DNA from: Streptomyces sp. NBC_00569
Lineage (GTDB): Bacteria; Actinomycetota; Actinomycetes; Streptomycetales; Streptomycetaceae
Assembly: GCF_036345255.1 (NCBI RefSeq)
Contig: NZ_CP107783.1
Span: forward strand, 2,294,001-2,358,000
Direction: 5' to 3'
DNA length: 64,000 nucleotides
Shown: positions 17,135 through 24,036 of the stretch, piece after piece
How positions within the stretch are numbered: the stretch's first letter is position 1
Layout: every line of letters starts with the position of its first letter
Made by a program: the position numbers and the translations under genes
Notes under the pieces: generated by a model
What the model saw: the letters and a program-made list of their open reading frames with translations, nothing else
Told to the model about the DNA's origin: nothing
Database searches by the model: none

Positions 17135-19228
17135 GTGGAGACGTGGCGGCAGTTCAGGTCGGCGCTGGCCCGGCTCATGCAGGACGGGGGTGTCACACCG
17201 GGGCAGATGGTGAAGGCCGGCGAGGTCCCGCCCAGTGCGCCCGCCGGAAGCGACGTACCGTCCTTCCTGACCGTCAGGCGTTCCACCCTCTATGGCTACC
17301 TAAAGGAGAACGACGACCGGGTCGGCAACGGAGACTGGCAGGTCATCGACAACCTTCTGCGGTGCATCGCCTTCGTGGCCGAGGCCAACGGCAGAAGGCT
17401 CAGCATCGACTACGACTCCTGGCAGAGCGCCTGGCAGCGCTTGGTGGACCAGAAGGGAGCCCGGCGGCCGAGCATCCCCGCCGGCTGTTGGATCGGCAGC
17501 TGGGACGGCCAGGCGGACGCCGTCCTCGCGCAGTCCTCGGCGCAGGAGTTCACGGACTGGCCCCCGGGGCAGAGCCGACTCGACCTTCTGTCACAAGCCG
17601 TGGCGCGCCTCGGCTCGGCCTACGAACCCCAATTGGCGAAGGAGGTTGCCCAGCGGCTTGTCGACGGCGCTATGGCGGAGTTGGGTGAGGCCAGCCCCAA
17701 GACACTTGCGGCCCGGCACGCGCTCGCCTTCTGGACCGGACACTCCGGATCGGTGCGGGACGCACTGGCCTTGACGTCGAGCCTGCGCGCCGACTGCCGG
17801 GCACATCTGGGCGACGACCACGTCCTCAGCCGGCTGGCCGCCATCCGGGAAGCGCTGTGGACCGGCTACGCCGGTCGCTGGCACGAAGCCAACCGGCTCT
17901 ACGTCGAAGCGGCCCGCACCGAGGCGAACCGCCCGGACCGGGACCCGGGCACCTGGCTCCTCGCACGTTGGGGCATGGCGCGCTCGGGCGGGCGCAAGGG
18001 GAACTGGATACACGCATACGTCGAGTTGGGCGACCTGTTGCCGTCCGTGACCGAGCACTTCGGGCCCGACCATCCGGCCGCGCTCGACGCGGGACACGCC
18101 TACGCCTGGTCCGCCGGGCGCGCTGGAAGGGCCGAGGAGGCATCCTCTCTGCTGGAGGGGCTCGCCGACCGGGCGGATAGCGCCCTGGGACCCGGCCATC
18201 CCGCCAGTCTGCGTCTTCGTATTTCCCTGGCCCACTGGACCCGTGCCGCCGGTGCGGTCGACCGGTCGCTGCCGATGGCCGCCGCCATCAGCAGGCAGTG
18301 CGAGGTGCTGTTGGGTCGGGACCATCACTTGACCATCCACGCGGCCGAAGTCGAAGCGCTCTGTCTCCTGGAGTCCGACCAGGACGCAGCACTCATCGCC
18401 CTCTCCGACGTCGCAATGCGCACAGAGCTGAGCTTCGGGCCCACGCACCCCCAGACACTGCAGGCGGCGTCCAATCACGCAGCAGCCCGGGCCGTCATCG
18501 AGGGACCGGATCCTGTCCTCCCAGTCTTCGAGGACCTCGCCGAACGAATGAGCCAAGCCCTCGGGGACGAGCATCCCGACGCGCTTCGGATCCGCATGAA
18601 CGTCGTCATTGCCACCCTGGACACGCAGGGCGCCGGGGCAGCCCAGCGGCTCTGCAAGCGGACCGTCGCCTCGCTGCGGAAAGTGCTGGGCGACGATCAC
18701 CCCGAGACCGTCGCGGGGGCGGATCTCCTGGCGACCATCGAGACGTGGATGCAGACGTCCGAGGAGCCGACAAAGCGGCGCCCGGCGTCAACGTGGTCCA
18801 ACTCGGGGTACTCCAGCAGTTCCAACTCTGGCGGAGGCGATGCGAGCGATCGAGCCCTCAAATGCCGGATCTCCCCGGTCAGTTGGCCCTCGGGGCCGAA
18901 GACGGCAGACCATGTCCCGATTCCGCCGGGCGACGACCCGAGCCCGACGCTCCCGCAGCGGGACGGATTCGCCATCCTGCAGGCTGTTGCCTCCGTGCCG
19001 GTCAGCAGTTGGAGCTACCGGGGCGAGGAGCACGTCCAGCACCTCGGCCCGATGGCACAGGACTGGCACGCCGCATTCGGCTTGGGCCCGGACGATCGCT
19101 CCATCCACCTCGTCGACGTGAACGGCGTCTCCATGGTCGCCGTGCAGGCCCTCTACCGCATGGTGCAGAGCCTGCAGTCCGAAGTGAGCGAACTCCGGGC
19201 ACGGCTCAACCCCGATCGCGATGAATGA
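17135..19228 (+). CDS. HTH-TPR protein with C-terminal peptidase S74 (tail-spike autochaperone) domain
   Basis: 697 residues from a GTG start with GGAGAGGA just upstream. Residues 1-110 resemble an actinobacterial HTH-like module (FRSALARLMQDGGVTPGQM, SRTSTLYGYL-like RRSTLYGYLKEN). About 160-560 are tetratricopeptide-like helical repeats of the kinesin-light-chain type (LGDDHP.TL, FGPTHPQTLQA). A Ser/Gly-rich linker follows (545-567). The end is an S74 intramolecular chaperone domain: S571-D-R-A-L-K576, ISPVSW, WSYRGEEHVQHLGPMAQDWHAAF, and a coiled tail. Ser and Lys are five residues apart, as in the known S74 dyad. S74 domains normally trimerise and self-cleave phage tail spikes; here one is fused to a cytoplasmic scaffold. 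The function is unknown. Confidence 0.82.
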   Translation: METWRQFRSALARLMQDGGVTPGQMVKAGEVPPSAPAGSDVPSFLTVRRSTLYGYLKENDDRVGNGDWQVIDNLLRCIAFVAEANGRRLSIDYDSWQSAWQRLVDQKGARRPSIPAGCWIGSWDGQADAVLAQSSAQEFTDWPPGQSRLDLLSQAVARLGSAYEPQLAKEVAQRLVDGAMAELGEASPKTLAARHALAFWTGHSGSVRDALALTSSLRADCRAHLGDDHVLSRLAAIREALWTGYAGRWHEANRLYVEAARTEANRPDRDPGTWLLARWGMARSGGRKGNWIHAYVELGDLLPSVTEHFGPDHPAALDAGHAYAWSAGRAGRAEEASSLLEGLADRADSALGPGHPASLRLRISLAHWTRAAGAVDRSLPMAAAISRQCEVLLGRDHHLTIHAAEVEALCLLESDQDAALIALSDVAMRTELSFGPTHPQTLQAASNHAAARAVIEGPDPVLPVFEDLAERMSQALGDEHPDALRIRMNVVIATLDTQGAGAAQRLCKRTVASLRKVLGDDHPETVAGADLLATIETWMQTSEEPTKRRPASTWSNSGYSSSSNSGGGDASDRALKCRISPVSWPSGPKTADHVPIPPGDDPSPTLPQRDGFAILQAVASVPVSSWSYRGEEHVQHLGPMAQDWHAAFGLGPDDRSIHLVDVNGVSMVAVQALYRMVQSLQSEVSELRARLNPDRDE

Positions 19229-19394
19229 GTCGCATTTCTACTGATCTAGTCATCGTGTGGGAGCTTGTCCCGTTGGTTCACAATCGGCCGGTACGAGTGT
19301 GAGGGCGGCCTGCGCCGCTCACGCGAGGACGAAGACGACGGCCAGGTCCGTCGGCTCCTCCAACCGACGGGCGTCCCCGCACCAGGGTTGAAGA

Positions 19395-19611
19395 AGCTGT
19401 GAGGCCGACTGTGGCTCGCGGCACTGTCGCCCCTGATGCCCCGGCGCCGCTGGGCACAGGTTCCCCATCACGCCGGGCACGCTGCTGCACTGGCACCGCA
19501 GGCTGATCGCCAAGAAGTGGGACTACAGCCACCGCCGAGGCCAGACTGGGAGGCCACCGACCCACAAGGCGATCAAGAAGCTGGTGATGCGCCTGGCTCA
19601 GGAAAATCCCC
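19395..19611 (+). pseudogene. rve-type transposase fragment (middle N-terminal part)
   Basis: The frame reads LWLAALSPLMPRRRWAQV and, after a one-base shift, ITPGTLLHWHRRLIAKKWDYSHRRGQTGRPPTHKAIKKLVMRLAQENP. This is the linker and second HTH of integrase-core transposases. The catalytic domain is absent; the fragment ends inside the small gene on the opposite strand. Confidence 0.7.
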
Positions 19612-19720
19612 GCGCCATTCCGTTGACCAGGAGCTCGATCTCTCCGTTTCTTCCGGGCCCGACGTTCACGGTGATCGAGTGGTCACCCTTATCCAGGTGG
19701 AAGTGGTGGCTGTGCTCCAT
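19598..19720 (-). CDS. Small protein of 40 residues, probably 3'-truncated
   Basis: MEHSHHFHLDKGDHSITVNVGPGRNGEIELLVNGMARGFS. ATG at 19720 is preceded by a strong GGGAGG at six bases. The body looks like the start of a small beta-rich protein. The last residues are encoded in DNA that, on the other strand, belongs to a transposase fragment, so its natural C-terminus was probably replaced. Function unknown. Confidence 0.5.
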   Translation of the reverse strand: MEHSHHFHLDKGDHSITVNVGPGRNGEIELLVNGMARGFS

Positions 19721-19954
19721 GACACACCTCCCAGTGCTGGAGTACGTCCAGCCTAGATCCGGTGCTCTCTTTGCCCGTACGTGTGCAGCGAGGTGATGAA
19801 CGGAGTTCACGGAACCGAGAAGCGAGCGTCCCCTGAGCCTCTCGCCGACCGCGGGGAGCGACAATGGTGGTGGGTGCCGTGCTGGTCGGTTTGCGGAGCG
19901 CAGGTTGCGAGATCCTGCCCGGTGGACCGGTTCCGGAGCCGGCAGGAGACGACG

Positions 19955-21085
19955 ATGAACGGCTCGGTCCGTGTCGGACAGGTGGTCGGGATACCGCTGC
20001 GCATGCACTGGAGCGTGCCGGTGCTGGTGGTTGTGTTCGCGTACGGTCTCGGCCGCCAGACCCTCCCCGTATGGACTCCAGGGCGCTCGGATGCGGTGTA
20101 CACCTTCGCCAGTGCCGTAGGGGCCGTGCTGCTCATGGGCAGCCTGCTGCTCCATGAGACCGCGCACGCGGTGACTGCCCGCAGGAAGAAGATCGCGGTC
20201 GAGGATGTGACGCTGTGGGCGCTGGGCGGGATGACCCGCATGGGGCGCCCGAAGACCGCGGCGGTGGCTTTTGCCGTGGCGGTCAGCGGGCCGCTCACCA
20301 GCCTGGCCATCGGGGGCGCCGCGCTCGGCGCGGGAATCGGGCTGCACCACCTGGCGGGCTGGGCAGTGCCCGCAGCCGTTCTGGTGTGGCTGGGCTGGGC
20401 GAACCTGTTCCTGGGCGCGTTCAACCTGTTGCCCGCTGCGCCGCTCGACGGCGGAAGGGTGGTGCAGGCGGCGTTGTGGTGGCACACCGGAGACCGGGAA
20501 CGTGCGGATCGGGCGGCCTCCCGAAGCGGTCAGGTCGTGGGTGTGCTGCTGACGGTTGTCGGCTGGATAAGCCTCCTGCACGGGGGGCCGGGCGGGCTGT
20601 GGCTCGTCTTCGTCGGCCTCTTCATCACAGTCGTCGCCGGCGCGGAACGGCAGCGCGCCGTGATCCACACGGCACTCAGGGGCGTGCGGGTGGACAGTGC
20701 CATGTCCAGCCCGGTGACCACCGGTGCCGACTGGCTGACCGCCCAGCGGTTCATCGACGAGGTGGCAATGAAGTCCCGCCATTCAGCCGTGCCGCTGCTC
20801 GATTTCGAGGGCCGTCCCAGCGGGATCGTTCAGGTACGCGGGCTTGCCGGGATACCAGAAGCGCGCCGGGAGGATCTTCGTGTGTGCGATGTGGCGATCC
20901 CGCTGTCTCAGTGCGCGGTTGCCGCTCCGAGTGATCTTCTGAGTGAGGCTCTCGACCGGCTCCGCCCGAGTACCGGCATGCGCATCCTCGTCGTGGACGA
21001 CGGCCATCTGGTGGGGATCATCACCGCGAAGGACATCTCACGGCTGATGCGGCAGCACACTCTGCGGGGCCGACGGTCCAATTGA
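19955..21085 (+). CDS. Site-2-protease family metalloprotease (M50) with CBS pair
   Basis: 376 residues with several membrane spans. The zinc motif HETAH (residues 67-71) lies in the second span, and NLLPAAPLDGGR (Asp about 165) supplies the third ligand. Two CBS domains fill the C-terminal 140 residues (SAMSSPVTTGADWLTAQRFI; CDVAIPLSQCAVAAPS). This is the Rip3-like arrangement, in which CBS domains sense nucleotides. ATG at 19955 is chosen for AGGAG 6-7 bases upstream; the open frame extends back to 19781 without a better site. The substrate (for example an anti-sigma factor) is unknown. Confidence 0.9.
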   Translation: MNGSVRVGQVVGIPLRMHWSVPVLVVVFAYGLGRQTLPVWTPGRSDAVYTFASAVGAVLLMGSLLLHETAHAVTARRKKIAVEDVTLWALGGMTRMGRPKTAAVAFAVAVSGPLTSLAIGGAALGAGIGLHHLAGWAVPAAVLVWLGWANLFLGAFNLLPAAPLDGGRVVQAALWWHTGDRERADRAASRSGQVVGVLLTVVGWISLLHGGPGGLWLVFVGLFITVVAGAERQRAVIHTALRGVRVDSAMSSPVTTGADWLTAQRFIDEVAMKSRHSAVPLLDFEGRPSGIVQVRGLAGIPEARREDLRVCDVAIPLSQCAVAAPSDLLSEALDRLRPSTGMRILVVDDGHLVGIITAKDISRLMRQHTLRGRRSN

Positions 21086-21144
21086 TCGATCCATGGAAGA
21101 TGCCACACGCAAGTCGGCGCTATACGACGCCACGCTACGGCTCT

Positions 21145-21200
21145 CCCGTGAGGGCGCCGCCTGACTGTGGGAGGCGGTCAGCATGTGGGACACGTCCGAG
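21145..21200 (+). repeat. 56-bp direct repeat, copy 2
   Basis: Exact copy of 12825-12880, carrying the nonsense-mutated piece of the BBE pseudogene without the rest of that gene. The flanks share nothing with copy 1. Confidence 0.85.
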
Positions 21201-21329
21201 GGTGAGACTGAGGGCTTCGGGCCCTGCCTCATTTCTGTTGCGCCGGTGTGGTGTTCGCCATTTCTCGTAGATGGGCGGGTGCTGGTGTGGTTGCGTGCTT
21301 GTGGTTGTCGTTCATGAGGGACGTGTGTG

Positions 21330-21995
21330 ATGTCGTCGAAGTTAGATCTTGATGCTGCTCGTCGAGTGTGCGAAGTGGTGGCTGGCGGCCGCCTGCTGCC
21401 GGGATCGTCGGTGGCGGAGGTTCATGCGCGCGGTGTGCGTGTGGTGTTGGCGTTTCGGTTGAATGCAGCGGAGGTGGAGCGGCGGCAGGAAGCCGGTGTC
21501 GAGCCCGTATTGGACCGAAGCGCGCTTGAGGGCCTGATGCAGCTTCCTGCCGGACTTCCAGTGCCCTCGTCGGTGCTGACGGCGCGGGAGCGCTCATTGT
21601 TGCGTCGCTGTCCGCAGCACGCGGTGGAGCGGCGGGATGGTGGGCTGGTGCGTCGTCTGGTGACGCCGCTTGAGGTCGACTTGGCCGTGGTGCGGGCTTC
21701 GCGTCCGGCCCGGGGTGCTCTGGTACGGGCGGGCCGGTTCGGTGCGTATACGACGTCGGCGGTGTGGCTGGACGGTCCTGCGGCCGGTTCGGAGCTGCTG
21801 GTGATGGAAGCCGGCGTGTACGGCCTGGGGGCTGTGCGCGGGCAGGCTGGTGAGGCCCCGGAGTTGCTGGTGGCGCCTCGGTCGTCGTCACGGTTTGGGC
21901 ATACGTCTGCTGGCTGGTTGTTCACTGAGCAGGTGTACGCACAGTTGCTGCAGGCTAGCGACGTGATCAGCCTGCTTCCCCAGCCCACACGGTGA
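21330..21995 (+). CDS. Unrecognised protein convergent with the TGT-like gene
   Basis: 221 residues (MSSKLDLDAARRVCEVVAGG...), soluble, with a GTG codon directly before the ATG as alternative start. The C-terminal half (GAYTTSAVWLDG, ELLVMEAGVYGLGAVRG, SSRFGHTSAGWLFTEQVY) reads as a compact beta-rich domain. I do not recognise a family. The opposite-strand frame in this place is proline-rich with poor coding character, so the plus strand is preferred. Its last 29 bases overlap the 3' end of the minus-strand TGT-like gene. Confidence 0.6.
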   Translation: MSSKLDLDAARRVCEVVAGGRLLPGSSVAEVHARGVRVVLAFRLNAAEVERRQEAGVEPVLDRSALEGLMQLPAGLPVPSSVLTARERSLLRRCPQHAVERRDGGLVRRLVTPLEVDLAVVRASRPARGALVRAGRFGAYTTSAVWLDGPAAGSELLVMEAGVYGLGAVRGQAGEAPELLVAPRSSSRFGHTSAGWLFTEQVYAQLLQASDVISLLPQPTR

Positions 21996-23091
21996 GCCAC
22001 GGCGGGATCTTCAGTTCGCCAGGGGCCGCGAGCTTTTCGCGGTGTTCTTGATATGCGTCATAGGCGGTACGGCAGATTTCGTGCCACGCGTTTCGTCGCT
22101 CGCGTCCTGGGGCGGAGCGTTGGAGTTCTTCGACCCACGGCAGCCAGATCGCAATATTGTGCAGGTTGGCTTCCGCTTGGTCGTCACGGGTGTGGTCGAA
22201 GCGAGTGAGTTGCCGACCGTTACATACCCTGCAGGTGCAGGTCGCATCCTGACGCCCGTAGAGGGTGGCAAGCTTGTCCGCTTTGAAGTAGTCCATGAGG
22301 TCGGGATGCAGGACAGCGGTGGTGTACTGCCCTCTACTGAACGGTGGTTGACCACCTGGTCGACTGATGTGCCGGAGCGAGGTCTGCATGCCGATGGAGG
22401 CGAAGATCGCTCCGTGAGCGAAGGCCTCCAGCCCGGCGAGGTCCGTGCGGATGAGTGCTACGCGATGCAGCCGGGTGACGAGGGCACGCAAGTTCTGGGC
22501 TGCGATCGCGGTATTGAGTGGGTTTCGGTCGGCACCGAGAGCGATGGCTTTGAGGTGGGGGACGCTCTCGAGTGTGCGCGCGAGGAAGTCGATGGCGTCT
22601 ACGGTCTTGAGCCACTGGCCGTCTAGCGGCACTAGGAAGATGGTGGTGGAAGGGTCTAGGTCTCGCGCGCGTTCGGTTGCTGCTCTGACGGCACTTCGGT
22701 CGCCAGCCTTCAGGTATCCCGTGGGTGTGAGGGCTGCTGTGGCGCCGTTGTGGAGTTGACCGGCGTGCTGCTGCTCCAGGAGTCCACTCTCGAAGAGGGG
22801 GAGCAGATCTGCGTTGAGGCCGGGCGTCGGATAGAACGGCTCTTCCGCGGTGGCCTCATGTTCGTAGGCCTGTTGGTCGATGAGCAGCGGCTTGCCGTCA
22901 GCGGTGTACTTGAAACCTTTGGCGGCGGCTGCAGCGTCGGCGCCGCAGAGCACGATTCCGTCGTGATTTTTGAGTGCCGGGAGGCTGATGGCCTCTTGGT
23001 TCTTGCCGCGGGTGTGTATGAGGATCTTGTCCTCAAGCAGTTCCCAAGCTGGCCGTGTTCGGCGTAAGTGGTCGCCGGGTCGTTCTGTCAT
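21967..23091 (-). CDS. TGT/DpdA-like protein (tRNA-guanine transglycosylase family-related)
   Basis: 374 residues, ATG at 23091 with GGGGGAGGGG close upstream. The key signal is C-T-C-R-V-C, followed by a His about 10 residues later and NLHNIAIWL about 20 residues later. This matches the zinc site of queuine/archaeosine transglycosylases (CxCxxC ... H) and the adjoining HN helix. TIM-barrel-like strand ends (FLVPLDGQW, ALIRTDLAGLEAF) precede it. DpdA relatives insert 7-deazaguanine into DNA; tRNA modification is the alternative. It has no preQ0 synthesis genes beside it, so activity is uncertain. Confidence 0.55.
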   Translation of the reverse strand: MTERPGDHLRRTRPAWELLEDKILIHTRGKNQEAISLPALKNHDGIVLCGADAAAAAKGFKYTADGKPLLIDQQAYEHEATAEEPFYPTPGLNADLLPLFESGLLEQQHAGQLHNGATAALTPTGYLKAGDRSAVRAATERARDLDPSTTIFLVPLDGQWLKTVDAIDFLARTLESVPHLKAIALGADRNPLNTAIAAQNLRALVTRLHRVALIRTDLAGLEAFAHGAIFASIGMQTSLRHISRPGGQPPFSRGQYTTAVLHPDLMDYFKADKLATLYGRQDATCTCRVCNGRQLTRFDHTRDDQAEANLHNIAIWLPWVEELQRSAPGRERRNAWHEICRTAYDAYQEHREKLAAPGELKIPPWLTVWAGEAG

Positions 23092-23579
23092 ACGCCCCTC
23101 CCCCGGTCACGGATCGCGAAGTGCCCACTTCAAAGAGTGCGATGGGCAGGTAGACGCGGCAAGAGGGCGTTCTAGTCGAAGAGTTGGCACTGCCAGGGCC
23201 CGAGCACGCCGTTATCTGCCGGTTGTCCCACGAGTCGGAGCGCTGCCGGAGCAGTTCCCTGGCGGCGGCGCGTCCGGCCCGACGTCGGGAATGCCTGATG
23301 GGCTCGGCCGCCTGATCCCCTGAGTGCCGCCTTCAGCTCTTGTCGCCACGACGCAGGCGGCTGGCCTTTCCGGTGAAGATGAGGTTGTACATCCGCACGA
23401 TGCCGAGCCTGCCTCGCCGCCCCAGTTAGGCAGTGCTGGAACGGTTGCTCCCTTAACGCCCTATCAAGGGATATGACCAGGTCAGAGACCATGCCGAGGG
23501 CGTGGTGGTCGCCTGGTGATCGCGTCCGGCGGAGGCTGGAAGTGTCGACATGCCCTGCCGCACGCTGGAGGCGATCCCC
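23092..23579. other. Intergenic stretch without a recognised gene
   Basis: It holds the promoter side of the TGT-like gene. Short frames on both strands show no family resemblance. No repeat was recognised. Confidence 0.4.
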
Positions 23580-23723
23580 ATGCGTACAACCACCCCCGCC
23601 GGCCGCGGGCGTGTCTACCGCCGCTGCGGCTGCCGAGACATTCAGCGCCACCAGCTCGGCGCACACTGTCCTCATCTGGTCACGGAAAGCGAACACGGCA
23701 CCTGGACCTTCGCCGTCGATTGA
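23580..23723 (+). pseudogene. Integrase N-terminal fragment (47 codons)
   Basis: Starts at ATG with GGAGG eight bases upstream and reads GRVYRRCGCRD, then LGAHCPHLVTESEHGTWTFAVD, then TGA. The last part is nearly identical to residues in the N-terminus of the complete integrase at 27162 (LCAHCPHLVTDSDHGTWTFAVD), which continues into the arm-binding domain. It is therefore a third, separate integrase remnant. The good ribosome site means a short peptide could still be made. Confidence 0.7.
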
Positions 23724-24036
23724 GCTCGGAGTCCGGTGTCTCGCCACCCTTCACTCCGACCTCCACGGCGGAGCTCCCGTCGACTACCGCTCACCCGCTG
23801 CCCGGACCGCGACGGCCTTGGAGAGGACCTCACCCTCGCGACATGTGAGGACGTCGGACGAACCTCCGTGGTAGAGCGAGGCCCGCACCATTTGCTCCGC
23901 ACGGCTACGGACCGGAGGCCAAGCATTTCCCATACAGCGGGCTACTTCGCGGGAGTCGGACCGGACCGCGGCGCTACTGGTCACCCTCTGGAGACCAGTA
24001 CACTCGCGCCTCCACTCAAGGGGAAAGGATTGGTCT

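Noticed and set aside
21229-21891. Proline-rich minus-strand frame opposite the 221-residue gene
   Set aside because: Low-complexity Pro/Ala/Arg composition; the plus strand has better coding character.
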